DNA of 64,000 nt from Paenarthrobacter sp. A20 (GTDB lineage: Bacteria; Actinomycetota; Actinomycetes; Actinomycetales; Micrococcaceae). Each line of letters starts with the position of its first letter. Position 1 is the first letter of the stretch. Position numbers and translations under genes: made by a program. A model generated the notes under the pieces. That model saw nothing but the letters and a program-made list of their open reading frames with translations, ran no database searches and was not told the origin of the DNA. The stretch covers positions 3,286,001 to 3,350,000 of the forward strand of contig NZ_JALJWH010000001.1 of the NCBI RefSeq assembly GCF_024168825.1, read 5' to 3'. This document shows, one piece after another, positions 44,826 to 52,654 of the stretch.

Positions 44826-44860
44826 GCAATGAGCGTGATGCAGATGTGATCCGGCAGCAA

Positions 44861-44874
44861 GAGTCAAAGGTCCT
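44861..44874 (-). promoter_or_regulatory. DosR-type box for the AdhA-like gene
   Basis: Core GAGTC-AAAG-GTCCT. The -10 is CACGCT (44837-44832) and the predicted start point 44825 equals the A of the ATG. The centre lies at -42.5. Confidence 0.62.
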
Positions 44875-44955
44875 ACAGGAACTGGGGTGGGTACGCCTGC
44901 TCATCCCTATCGAGGTCTGGACCGAAGATATCGGGCACTTGGGTCTCCGGACACT

Positions 44956-44969
44956 GTGACCTTCGGCCC
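44956..44969 (+). promoter_or_regulatory. DosR-type box for the USP-PNPOx operon
   Basis: Core GTGAC-CTTC-GGCCC. The -10 is CATTCT (44993-44998), the predicted start point is 45005 and the centre lies at -42.5. A further weak match, GGGTC-TCCG-GACAC, lies directly upstream at 44941-44954. Confidence 0.68.
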
Positions 44970-45036
44970 TGTTCGATGATGGCCAACCACGGCATTCTGA
45001 CAGGAAGGAAAGCCACAAGCGCCAGGAGGAAAAAGA

Positions 45037-45483
45037 ATGAGCAAAGACGGATCACCGGGGAAGATTATTGTGGGGGTGGATGGTTCGGAGCCGTCCATCG
45101 AGGCGCTCCGCGAAGCCCAACGTTTGGCAGTCCCCTTGGGGGCAGCAGTCGAGGCGATGGCCTACTGGGATTTTCCGCCGGTCTATGAGGGCTATCTCGC
45201 CGTGGGGATCACGGGATTTGAGGAGGCAGCCGGGCAAGTCCTCAAGGAGTCAGTCGAAAAGGCGTTCGGCATTGACGTGCCGGACAACGTCACTTCGCAC
45301 CTGGAACAGGGCCATCCCCGGCAAGGACTGATCAAAGCAAGCCGCGGGGCTGAGATGGTGGTCGTGGGCAGGCGCGGCCATGGCGGATTCGGCGGCCTAC
45401 TGATGGGATCGGTCAGTTCGGCCTGCGTCGCCCACGCACATTGCCCCGTTCTTGTAGTGCACACCCCCGAAAAGGAAGCATGA
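45037..45483 (+). CDS. Universal stress protein, single domain (copy 2)
   Basis: A 148-residue UspA-fold protein with IIVGVDGSEPS at the start and GRRGHGGFGGLLMGSVSSACVAHAHCP near the end, so it retains the ATP-binding loop. It is a close paralogue of the copy at 35157. AGGAGG precedes the ATG. The next gene starts two bases after its stop, so the two are co-transcribed from the DosR-type promoter at 45005. Confidence 0.88.
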   Translation: MSKDGSPGKIIVGVDGSEPSIEALREAQRLAVPLGAAVEAMAYWDFPPVYEGYLAVGITGFEEAAGQVLKESVEKAFGIDVPDNVTSHLEQGHPRQGLIKASRGAEMVVVGRRGHGGFGGLLMGSVSSACVAHAHCPVLVVHTPEKEA

Positions 45484-45484
45484 A

Positions 45485-45928
45485 ATGAGTGTGCCCAGCC
45501 AAGAACCTGTACGCATCGATGGTGCCCGTCACGTCAGCGAAGACCTTAGTGAGGTGCAGTGCTGGGAGAAGCTGCATTCGCACGACACTGGGCGGATAGG
45601 TTTCGTCCACCACGGCAGGGTGATGATCTTGCCTGTCAACTATCTGGTTCACGATCACGCCATTTACTTCCGCACTTCGCTGGAAGGGCTGATTGGTGGG
45701 CCGGCGGCCCGGATGCAGACATCTTTCCAAATCGACGATGCCAGGACTGATCGAAGCGAAGGATGGTCGGTGTTGGTCAGCGGGTCCTCAACCCATGTTG
45801 TTGACCGGGAGTTACTCACGCGCCTTTGGGGCCACATGACGGCAGAACCATGGGCCGGTGGGGACCGAGGCCTCTTCATCTGTATCCAGCCCACCATCAT
45901 GACAGGGAAGCACGTTTATCTCGCCTAG
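45485..45928 (+). CDS. Pyridoxamine 5'-phosphate oxidase-family protein (copy 2)
   Basis: A 147-residue split-barrel protein, the most divergent of the six copies: QCWEKLHSHDTGRIGFVHHGRVMILPVNY replaces the usual VGRLAV..DGHPDIFPVN signature. It lacks the RTGxGTK element, having RTSLEGLIG instead. The C-terminus (TIMTGKHVYLA) also differs. It follows the universal stress protein gene in an operon and ends just before a strong terminator. Confidence 0.75.
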   Translation: MSVPSQEPVRIDGARHVSEDLSEVQCWEKLHSHDTGRIGFVHHGRVMILPVNYLVHDHAIYFRTSLEGLIGGPAARMQTSFQIDDARTDRSEGWSVLVSGSSTHVVDRELLTRLWGHMTAEPWAGGDRGLFICIQPTIMTGKHVYLA

Positions 45929-45937
45929 CTGTGACGC

Positions 45938-45981
45938 GAAAGTGCGGGCTTGCCCGGGGGAACCGGCAAGCCCGCACTTTC
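45938..45981. terminator. Strong bidirectional hairpin terminator
   Basis: A perfect inverted repeat: GAAAGTGCGGGCTTGCCC at 45938-45955 pairs with its complement at 45964-45981, extended by one more pair, leaving a loop of about six bases. It lies between the convergent ends of the PNPOx gene and the tandem universal stress protein gene. Confidence 0.88.
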
Positions 45982-46013
45982 AGTGCCCTAAGTTTGGGGT
46001 GTCATCGTCACTT

Positions 46014-46877
46014 TCAGTCGGAGTGCTTGACCGGGCTGATCCGCGCGATAATCGTGGGACACGGCAATTTGGTGAGAACCGCATGCGCTGTCGAGCCCAA
46101 CAAGAGGCGTTTGAAACTGCCCCGGCCGCGGCTGCCTACCACCAGCAGTTGTGCTGTGGCCCCGGCCGCGAGCAGTGCTTCGGCGGGCCGCGTGTGGGTG
46201 TCGAGGACTTGGTGTACCACCAGATCCGGGTACTTGTCTGCCAAACCGGCGACAGTTTCGGCCAGGACGACGCGCTCTTCTTCCGTGATGACCTCGAAGT
46301 AGTTGGTGTTCGGTACACCGCGGGTTACCCGAGGTTCCGGTGTGAGGAAGGCATGGAGAACCGTCAGCTCCTGTCCCTGGCGGTCGGCCTCTGCCGCGGC
46401 AAACGCGACGGCCTGTGTGGCCTCTTCAGAACCGTCCACGCCGACTAAAATCCCTTTGCGGTTTGTCATGTCGTGCTCACCGATAACTGCTACGGGACAA
46501 CGCGCGACGGCGGCAACCTGTAAAGCACGATCGGTCAGGGAACCTCCGGCCCAGCCATGGCCGGAACCAATGACCACCATGGCGGCCTTTTTGGACCTCT
46601 TGCCCAAAGCGTAGCCGGCCCCACCCGAGACGAGGTCGGTGGTGACATTGACGGTGGGTTCCATCTTTGCGGCACGGTCCTTGGCAGCAGCAAGAAAGTT
46701 GATGCCGGATTCCCGGATCCACTCGTTATAGCCCACAGAATCGTACGCCCAGCGGTCATCCACGGCATGGACAAGCTGTACCGGCAGCTTCAGGGCGGCC
46801 GCTCGACGCATGGCCCACCCCATGGCAGCCTCGCTGCTGGGTGAATCGTTGACACCGACGACAATTGCTTCATTCAT
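46014..46877 (-). CDS. Universal stress protein, tandem domains (copy 3)
   Basis: A 287-residue protein of two UspA domains. The first (AIVVGVNDSPSS, GSGHGWAGGSLTDRAL) is followed by a second starting ILVGVDGSEEAT at about residue 143 with GSRGRGSFKRLLLGSTAHAVL at its end. Tandem universal stress proteins are typical of DosR regulons (for example Rv2623 in M. tuberculosis, which binds ATP). A DosR-type box lies 93 bp upstream. Confidence 0.88.
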   Translation of the reverse strand: MNEAIVVGVNDSPSSEAAMGWAMRRAAALKLPVQLVHAVDDRWAYDSVGYNEWIRESGINFLAAAKDRAAKMEPTVNVTTDLVSGGAGYALGKRSKKAAMVVIGSGHGWAGGSLTDRALQVAAVARCPVAVIGEHDMTNRKGILVGVDGSEEATQAVAFAAAEADRQGQELTVLHAFLTPEPRVTRGVPNTNYFEVITEEERVVLAETVAGLADKYPDLVVHQVLDTHTRPAEALLAAGATAQLLVVGSRGRGSFKRLLLGSTAHAVLTKLPCPTIIARISPVKHSD

Positions 46878-46963
46878 GGCTTGGCCCGTTCTTCGTTGAT
46901 GGGTTCCCGGATATCGGCCGGGGCCTTGTTGTCAGTTTGTACCGGGTTCATACCGCCCGGTTA

Positions 46964-46977
46964 GGGCCGGAAGTCCT
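46964..46977 (-). promoter_or_regulatory. DosR-type box for the tandem USP copy 3
   Basis: Core GGGCC-GGAA-GTCCT. The best -10 is CAAACT (46939-46934) with a predicted start point at 46927 and the centre at -43.5. The box touches the stop codon of the upstream nuclease gene. Confidence 0.6.
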
Positions 46978-48362
46978 TATTCCGGTGTGGCTACGGAGAT
47001 GGTCTCCTGATACTCCGGAACCCGGGCATTCCACCCCAGTTCATGCTTGATACGAAGCCGGAGTGCCTCGGATGCCTCCGGTTCACCATGAGTGATATAT
47101 GTCATCCGTGGTGAGGTGGGTGCTGACCGCATCCAACGAATGATGGCGTCCGAGTCCGCATGGGCGCTGAATCCTTCGAGTTGGACTACTTCTGCACGGA
47201 TCCGGACGTCTTGCCCATAGACCCTCAGCTCTCGTGACCCGGCGGCCAACGCAGCGCCCCTGGTTCCGGCGGCCTGATACCCGCTCAAGATGACTGCGTT
47301 CCTGGGATCGCTGCCGTATGCCTCAAGGTGATGCAGTATCCGTCCACCGGTCAGCATGCCGCTGGCGGAGATGATGATCATGGGACCACCTCGGAGATTG
47401 AGGAGCTTTGAATCGTCCGCCGTTCGGGTCATGGTGGCCAAGTGGTACATGTCCTTGAATTCTTCCGGGCCCAGCCGATGTTCATCCGGGTGCTGCTGGT
47501 ACATGTAGGAGGCATCAATTGCCATGGGGCTGTTGAGATAGACGGGAATATCGGGAATGAGGCCTTTTCGGCGCAGGCGCGCCAGCTGCAGCATGAGTGT
47601 TTCCGCGCGGCCGACGGCGAATGCTGCGATGAGGATGACGCCATTCCGCTTGGCCACCCTGGACACTACCTCGCCTAGTTCGGTTTCGGGACTTCCGGAC
47701 GGATGGGTCCGGTTGCCATAGGTGGACTCCGTGATAAGCACGTCAACGGACTCCAGCGCCCGGGGCGGGTACATCAGCGGGTCGTCGTCGCGGCCCAGAT
47801 CTCCGGTGAAATGAACAGTGTTTCCGCCCACCCGGATGTGAAGCTGCGCGGCCCCCAGGATGTGACCTGCCGGAACGAACCTGGCCTGGACGCCGTCGCC
47901 AAGGTCCATGGGCTCGTCGAACTCAACAGGGCGGAAACTATTGAGCGACTTCACTGCGTCTGCCGCTGTATAGAGGGGCAGCGCAGGGGTGTGGATGGAC
48001 GATCCACGGCGATCGGCGTACTTGGCTTCCTCCTCCTGCAGGTGTCCGCTGTCAGGCAGCAGGAGTTTGCACAGTTCAGTGGTCCCGTGTGTGGCATGGA
48101 CGGGACCCCTGAAACCATCCCTCACGAGCCTGGGAACGTAGCCTGTATGGTCCAAATGGGCATGCGTCAGCAGGACTGCATCAATGGATGCGGGGGAGAC
48201 AGGAAAAGGCTGCCTGTTCCGTAGGCGGAGCCGTTTGTAACCTTGGAACAGTCCGCAGTCCACCAGGATTCGCGTTCCTTGGAAGTCCACCAGGTAGCGG
48301 GAGCCAGTTACGGTGTCCGTGGCGCCAAGAAAGCGCAGAGTTGCGGGACTTTTGGTGGCCAT
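46977..48362 (-). CDS. Metallo-beta-lactamase/beta-CASP RNA-processing nuclease-like protein
   Basis: A 461-residue protein of the CPSF/beta-CASP family: the zinc motif HAHLDHTG near residue 67, DLGRDD further on, a beta-CASP insert (ITESTYGNRTH, then AFAVGRAETLML) and the RNA-specificity segment ending in a conserved HGEPEASEALR. Such proteins cleave RNA. The ATG at 48362 has GGAG in front; an upstream start lacks one. A degenerate DosR-like site lies 47 bp upstream. A nuclease in the dormancy island could adjust RNA turnover; this is inference. Confidence 0.83.
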   Translation of the reverse strand: MATKSPATLRFLGATDTVTGSRYLVDFQGTRILVDCGLFQGYKRLRLRNRQPFPVSPASIDAVLLTHAHLDHTGYVPRLVRDGFRGPVHATHGTTELCKLLLPDSGHLQEEEAKYADRRGSSIHTPALPLYTAADAVKSLNSFRPVEFDEPMDLGDGVQARFVPAGHILGAAQLHIRVGGNTVHFTGDLGRDDDPLMYPPRALESVDVLITESTYGNRTHPSGSPETELGEVVSRVAKRNGVILIAAFAVGRAETLMLQLARLRRKGLIPDIPVYLNSPMAIDASYMYQQHPDEHRLGPEEFKDMYHLATMTRTADDSKLLNLRGGPMIIISASGMLTGGRILHHLEAYGSDPRNAVILSGYQAAGTRGAALAAGSRELRVYGQDVRIRAEVVQLEGFSAHADSDAIIRWMRSAPTSPRMTYITHGEPEASEALRLRIKHELGWNARVPEYQETISVATPE

Positions 48363-48402
48363 GTCGATGCTCCATCCTTTGGGCAGGGTACGGCTCCACG
48401 GG

Positions 48403-48416
48403 GTGAACAAAGGCCG
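48403..48416 (-). promoter_or_regulatory. Degenerate DosR-type box upstream of the nuclease gene
   Basis: Core GTGAA-CAAA-GGCCG, two mismatches to the pattern. The -10 is AAGGAT (48379-48374) with a predicted start point at 48367. Found by looking at the expected distance, so the support is weaker than for the other sites. Confidence 0.35.
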
Positions 48417-48448
48417 GGCCGTTGAGGGCTGTTCACTGCGATGAAGCC

Positions 48449-48478
48449 ATTGGCGCCGCGCGGTTGCGCGGCGCCAAT
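48449..48478 (-). terminator. Hairpin terminator of the SPW gene
   Basis: A perfect 13-bp stem (ATTGGCGCCGCGC at 48449-48461 with its complement at 48466-48478) and a four-base loop. It lies 15 bases after the stop of the SPW gene and before the nuclease gene. Confidence 0.78.
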
Positions 48479-48492
48479 CAGTGGTGTGGTGA

Positions 48493-48855
48493 TTATGGCG
48501 TGGACGCCACGTGGTGGTGCCTGTATTCCTCAGTGCTTGGCCTGATCGCCAGAGCGGTCACCACCAAAGCCACCGCACCTGGGATCCAGGCACTCCAGGC
48601 TGCGCCGGTTGCGGAGGTGAAGCCACCCACCCAAGGAGCCAGGAGGAGGGCTACTGCCACTATTGCCTGGGCCCACTCAGCGACGGGCATGCCGGGCATC
48701 GCCAGGTTCACCACGCCTCCAATGACCAGCAAGAGGCCCAACGTGACCATGATCGCCGTCGACGACCCGGTTTGCGTGGTCCACAGAACAGACAGGGCTG
48801 CATATGCGCCGGCAGCGATCACGGTATAGTCCTGCCAACGCGTCCATTTCTTCAT
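48493..48855 (-). CDS. SPW-repeat membrane protein
   Basis: A 120-residue membrane protein with four helices, in SPW-repeat layout: WQDYTVIAAGAYAALSVLW in the first half and EWAQAIVAVALLLAPWVGGF in the second, two related halves. The function is unknown. The ATG at 48855 has GAAGGAG eleven bases upstream, a long spacer. A DosR-type box 115 bp upstream with a GACGCT -10 predicts a start point at 48928. It is divergent from the response regulator. Confidence 0.75.
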   Translation of the reverse strand: MKKWTRWQDYTVIAAGAYAALSVLWTTQTGSSTAIMVTLGLLLVIGGVVNLAMPGMPVAEWAQAIVAVALLLAPWVGGFTSATGAAWSAWIPGAVALVVTALAIRPSTEEYRHHHVASTP

Positions 48856-48963
48856 GGGGATCGATACTCCTTCATTTTGTTCGATGCCGGGGCCGCCCAC
48901 CTTCTGCGAGCGGTTTCGGGTCTCCCGTTCTTCCAGCGTCGGTACAAAGGCACATTCCCAACA

Positions 48964-48977
48964 GGGCCAAAAGTCAC
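48964..48977 (-). promoter_or_regulatory. DosR-type box for the SPW gene
   Basis: Core GGGCC-AAAA-GTCAC. The -10 is GACGCT (48940-48935), the predicted start point is 48928 and the centre lies at -42.5. Confidence 0.68.
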
Positions 48978-48988
48978 ACGCGCCGGCA

Positions 48989-49002
48989 GGGTCCTTGGGC
49001 CC
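48989..49002 (+). promoter_or_regulatory. DosR-type box for the response regulator gene
   Basis: Core GGGTC-CTTG-GGCCC. The best -10 is AAGAAT (49027-49032) with a predicted start point at 49039 and the centre at -43.5. It is 25 bp from the divergent box and suggests autoregulation. Confidence 0.62.
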
Positions 49003-49095
49003 TTGTGGGCAGGGCAGGCAGTCGGCAAGAATTTGGCAGAGCCGCCAACAAAAAGCTCTCGATATTGCGGCCATCGGCCGCCGGACAGGAGAATC

Positions 49096-49794
49096 ATGGA
49101 TCGCCCAGAAACAGCCGGCCAAACCACCGGCGTTTCCCCAGGAGAACCAATCCGCGTTTTCATCCTCGATGACCATGAGTTGGTTCGCAGAGGCCTCCAG
49201 GAACTTTTGGAAGGCGAAGGTTTCGTGGTTGTTGGCATGTCCGGTTCAGCGGAAGAAGCGACGCGCCGGATTCCCGCGTTGCGTCCCGACGTCGCTGTTC
49301 TGGACGCACGGTTGCCCGACGGCACCGGAATCGAGGTGTGCCGGGACGTTCGCTCCGTGGACCCTGGCCTGAATTGCCTGATCTTGACAAGCTACGACGA
49401 CGAGCAGGCCCTCCGCGCCGCTGTTCTTGCCGGGGCTGCAGGTTACATCCTGAAGGAAATCGGGGGCACGGACCTGCTTGGCGCCTTAAGGAAAGCCGCC
49501 CACGGTGAGTCGTTGTTCGACGAAGCCGTCAAGACGAGAATCGTCCAAGGCCTCACTGCACCGAAGAAGCAGGATCCCAGGACAGCTTCCCTCACGCCGC
49601 AAGAGCGCCGTGTCCTTGACTATGTTGGTCAGGGCATGACCAATCGCCAGATCGGCGAGGAAATGCTTTTGGCAGAGAAAACGGTTAAGAACTACGTCTC
49701 ATCCTTGCTGGCCAAACTCGGGTTTGAGCGCAGAACCCAGGCGGCGGTGTTCATGGCTCAAGCACCCGAAGAGGATGCCGGTTCCCTGCGCTGA
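49096..49794 (+). CDS. devR: DosR/DevR-type response regulator
   Basis: A 232-residue NarL/LuxR-type response regulator. The receiver domain has the acidic pocket in ILDDHELVRRG, phosphoacceptor D70 in VLDARLPDG and K120 in GYILKEI. The C-terminal DNA-binding domain (about 165-220) ends in LLAEKTVKNYVSSLLAKLG and ERRTQAAVF, nearly identical to M. tuberculosis DosR, including the lysines and asparagine that contact its box (K195, K198, N199 here). The first ~18 residues are an extension. AGGAG precedes the ATG. Its gene is convergent with the sensor kinase gene, four bases apart. It is the natural candidate to bind the DosR-type boxes in this window. Confidence 0.9.
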   Translation: MDRPETAGQTTGVSPGEPIRVFILDDHELVRRGLQELLEGEGFVVVGMSGSAEEATRRIPALRPDVAVLDARLPDGTGIEVCRDVRSVDPGLNCLILTSYDDEQALRAAVLAGAAGYILKEIGGTDLLGALRKAAHGESLFDEAVKTRIVQGLTAPKKQDPRTASLTPQERRVLDYVGQGMTNRQIGEEMLLAEKTVKNYVSSLLAKLGFERRTQAAVFMAQAPEEDAGSLR

Positions 49795-49798
49795 AGGA

Positions 49799-51508
49799 TC
49801 AGCTCAGCGGGACAGACCATGTCATTGCTGTCCCGTTTCCAGGCGCACTGGTGATGGAACTGGTCCCGTTCATTTCCTTTGCGCGCAGAGCAATGTTGGC
49901 CAGGCCGTTTCCCGGGGCCGGATCGACAAATCCGCATCCGTCGTCCACCACTTCCAAGGTCAGCCAACCTTCGGCCACTGAAACTGAAACACTGATGGAT
50001 TGAGCCCCTGAGTGGCGCACGGCATTGCTGAGGCCTTCAGATACGACAGCCAGAAGGTGTTTGATGATGGCTTCATCGTCCACCAAGTCAACGGCGCCAG
50101 CCAGCGTCAGATGTGGCGCGTACGGCAGGGACTTGGCACCGGCCTGGATTGACTGGAGGATGCGGCCGCTCAACGGCTCCCGCTCACGGGTACTGGCCTG
50201 CAGCGAATAGATGGTGTTGCGCAGATCGCGGATACTTGTGTCCAGCTCTTCGGTCACAGAGTCGATCCTGCTCAAGGCAGCCTCGCCGGTCGTGAAACGC
50301 CGGAGGCTTTGGAGGCTCAGCCCAGCTGCAAACAGCCGTTGTATGACCAGGTCATGGAGATCCCGTGCGATCCTGTCCCTGTCGGAGAACACCATCACTT
50401 GTTCCCGGAGCCGGTGAATCCGCTCCAGCGCCAGCGCGAGGGCCACGTGCGAACCGAAGACTGCCCCCATCTCCACATCGGTCTTTGAAAAATTGCCTGA
50501 ACCGGGATCGCGGGCAAGGACCAAGAGACCGTGATGGGCTCCTTGGGCGCTGAGGTCGATGATCAGCAGCCGGGCCGACACCCCCTCGCTGGCAAGACCG
50601 AGGAGATCCTGGGAATCATCAAGGCAAGCGGGCTTTCCGGTGCTTGCGACGCCCTGCACTTCAGTGGCTTTCATCGCCAACGACGCGCCGGCGAATTCAG
50701 CGCCACGGGCTCCAGCGGTGCCCGCCACTACATAGGGCTCATGAGGAGACGGAACAAGGATCAACGCCAGATGGGAACCCGATTCCCGGAGGGCCCTCGC
50801 CGCGATCAGGTCCAATGCCGAGTTCTCGGCCTGCCCCAGTTGGTCTGCGCCGAGCATTGTTCCCGTAACGTCCATGCAGGCTTCAAGCCAAGAGGCGCGG
50901 CGGCGGGCATCTTCATACAGCCGGGCGTTCTCGATTGCCACGCCGGCCGCCGCGGCCAACGCCACGGCAAGGTCCTCATCCTCTGGCGTAAAGTCTCCGC
51001 CGCCTTCTTTTTCGGTCAGGTAGAGGTTCCCGAATACCACATCCCGTACCCGCACCGGGACTCCGAGGAACGACTTCATGGGAGGGTGGTGCTGCGGGAA
51101 TCCGTAGGCTTTCGGATGGTGGCCGAGGTCATGGAGGCGCAGCGGCGTCGGCTCCGTGATGAGCAGTCCGAGGACACCGTGTCCAGTAGGGAGAGGGCCG
51201 ATGCGTCGGGCGAGCTCGCCGTCTATACCTACCGTAATGAAATGACTGAGAGCGTTGTCCTCCCCGATGACACCCAAGGCGCCATAGCGCGCCTGAAGCA
51301 GCCGACATGCCGAGGTCACCACGCGGTCCAGCACCGCTTCGAGGCTTAGGTCTTCTGCCACGGCCACAACCGCCTCGAGCAAGCCCCGTGTTCTTTCCTG
51401 TGCCTGGAGAAGCTCTCCGGCGCGGCCAACAAAGTCCTTCAGGAGGTCCTCAATCCGAATCCGAGGCACAACGTTGGGCTGGGGCTCGGGTGCTTCTGAG
51501 TCGTTCAC
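49799..51508 (-). CDS. devS: DosS/DevS-type GAF sensor histidine kinase
   Basis: A 569-residue soluble kinase: GAF domain 1 (about 55-200), GAF domain 2 (about 225-365), dimerisation/phosphoacceptor domain (H385 in ARDLHDLVIQRLFAAGL) and an ATPase domain (N-box around N495, VDDGCGF near 521-527). In GAF-1, H141 in FPQHHPPMKSFLGVPVRV aligns with the proximal haem histidine of DosS, so a haem sensor of oxygen, NO or CO is likely. The start is a GTG with AAAGGAACCG before it. No clear DosR-type box was found upstream, so the kinase may be made constitutively. Confidence 0.88.
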   Translation of the reverse strand: MNDSEAPEPQPNVVPRIRIEDLLKDFVGRAGELLQAQERTRGLLEAVVAVAEDLSLEAVLDRVVTSACRLLQARYGALGVIGEDNALSHFITVGIDGELARRIGPLPTGHGVLGLLITEPTPLRLHDLGHHPKAYGFPQHHPPMKSFLGVPVRVRDVVFGNLYLTEKEGGGDFTPEDEDLAVALAAAAGVAIENARLYEDARRRASWLEACMDVTGTMLGADQLGQAENSALDLIAARALRESGSHLALILVPSPHEPYVVAGTAGARGAEFAGASLAMKATEVQGVASTGKPACLDDSQDLLGLASEGVSARLLIIDLSAQGAHHGLLVLARDPGSGNFSKTDVEMGAVFGSHVALALALERIHRLREQVMVFSDRDRIARDLHDLVIQRLFAAGLSLQSLRRFTTGEAALSRIDSVTEELDTSIRDLRNTIYSLQASTREREPLSGRILQSIQAGAKSLPYAPHLTLAGAVDLVDDEAIIKHLLAVVSEGLSNAVRHSGAQSISVSVSVAEGWLTLEVVDDGCGFVDPAPGNGLANIALRAKEMNGTSSITSAPGNGTAMTWSVPLS

Positions 51509-51612
51509 CGGTTCCTTTCAAAGAATGCTGGAAATCCTGTGAGGGGACCGAACGGCGCCCTGTTGCCAGACTACTCTGGCGCCCGCGCGGCAACCATGGA
51601 CATTGTGCATGT

Positions 51613-51626
51613 GGGCCTTTGGGCCC
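51613..51626 (+). promoter_or_regulatory. DosR-type box for the PNPOx-ADH-ATPase operon
   Basis: Core GGGCC-TTTG-GGCCC. The -10 is TACGGT (51650-51655) and the predicted start point 51662 equals the A of the ATG. The centre lies at -42.5. The 19-bp site is the inverted copy of the one at 32870-32888. Confidence 0.72.
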
Positions 51627-51661
51627 TGTTGTCCCCGCGCAGCCGGACCTACGGTCTAACC

Positions 51662-52132
51662 ATGACGAACAAACCCACGGTTCCGGAGGCTGAGATCCTG
51701 GACAACAAGCAGTGTTGGGAACTGCTGCGCGGTGTCTCGGTGGGCCGCCTTGCAGTCTGGGCGCAGGACCATCCAGACATCTTTCCCATCAATTACAAAG
51801 CAGACCACGGCACGCTGGTCTTCCGCACCGGTGAGGGGAGTAAGCTCCACGCAGCCCTCAGCGCCACACCGGTAGCGCTGGAAGCTGACGGAGTTGACCC
51901 ACAGTCGGGAGTCGCGTGGAGCGTGGTGGTCAAGGGAAAAGCAGAGAGCATCAAGCTGACCCAGGAAGTACTGGACACTGTCGGTCTGCTGCTCTTCCCG
52001 TGGCAGGCCGGGCGGAAGGATCATTTTGTCCGGATCGTTCCCACCTCGTTGACCGGGCGCCGCTTCAACGTGACCCCACCGCTGACGTGGTGGAGTCCGC
52101 TCGACGACGCCACCCGGGCGGGTTTGGAATGA
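51662..52132 (+). CDS. Pyridoxamine 5'-phosphate oxidase-family protein (copy 3)
   Basis: A 156-residue split-barrel protein of the same subgroup as copy 1: ILDNKQCWELL, SVGRLAVWAQDHPDIFPINYK, LVFRTGEGSK, GVAWSVVVKG and GRRFNVTPP. The ATG at 51662 is the predicted start point of a DosR-type promoter and has no ribosome site, which suggests a leaderless mRNA. It overlaps copy 4 by four bases. Confidence 0.83.
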   Translation: MTNKPTVPEAEILDNKQCWELLRGVSVGRLAVWAQDHPDIFPINYKADHGTLVFRTGEGSKLHAALSATPVALEADGVDPQSGVAWSVVVKGKAESIKLTQEVLDTVGLLLFPWQAGRKDHFVRIVPTSLTGRRFNVTPPLTWWSPLDDATRAGLE

Positions 52133-52593
52133 AAACAAAGCCAAGTGCCGGCGTCGAACGTCTGGAACCGGACGAATGCTGGGACCTGCTGGCGCAAACG
52201 AACGTAGGCCGCTTGGCCGTCCTGGTAGACGGACATCCCGATATCTTTCCCGTGAACTATGTGCTTGATGGCGACAGCATCGTGTTCCGAACCGGGGCGG
52301 GCACCAAGTTTTGGAGCACACTGACAACCCCTTGCGCTCTGGAAAGTGACGGCTACCGGACCTTCAGCGGAAAGGCATGGAGCGTCGTTGTCCGAGGGCA
52401 GACGCACCTGATACTCGACCGGCAGGAAAGAGCCGACGTCGACGCCCTGGGCCTGGATCCCTGGCAACCAGGCATCAAGGACTGCTACCTGAGGCTGACT
52501 CCGGAGGCGGTCACTGGGCGGCGGTTCAAGACCAAACGCCCAGATCTCTGGGGGACTCCCTTGAACGACGCCCGTCTGGACGACTTCCACTAG
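52129..52593 (+). CDS. Pyridoxamine 5'-phosphate oxidase-family protein (copy 4)
   Basis: A 154-residue paralogue of copy 3: LEPDECWDLL, NVGRLAVLVDGHPDIFPVNYV, IVFRTGAGTKF, GKAWSVVVRG and GRRFKTKRP. Its start overlaps the previous stop (ATGA), so the two are a tandem duplication translated together and may form a heterodimer. The dehydrogenase gene follows after 61 bases. Confidence 0.83.
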   Translation: MKTKPSAGVERLEPDECWDLLAQTNVGRLAVLVDGHPDIFPVNYVLDGDSIVFRTGAGTKFWSTLTTPCALESDGYRTFSGKAWSVVVRGQTHLILDRQERADVDALGLDPWQPGIKDCYLRLTPEAVTGRRFKTKRPDLWGTPLNDARLDDFH

Positions 52594-52654
52594 CGCACGC
52601 ACCAGCGCACGCGCCCGGTGTTTCAGCCAGGCATAACAAGGACGGAGCAACACA

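Noticed and set aside
44941..44954. Second DosR-like site GGGTC-TCCG-GACAC upstream of USP copy 2
   Set aside because: The centre is only 15 bp from the better site, and no -10 at the right distance was seen; kept only as a remark.
51543..51560. Box-like GGGGACCGAACGG upstream of the sensor kinase gene
   Set aside because: The second half does not fit GNCNC, and no -10 lies at the expected distance in that direction.
51643..51657. Second DosR-like box downstream of the one at 51613
   Set aside because: It coincides with the predicted -10 (TACGGT) of the same promoter and has no matching spacing of its own.
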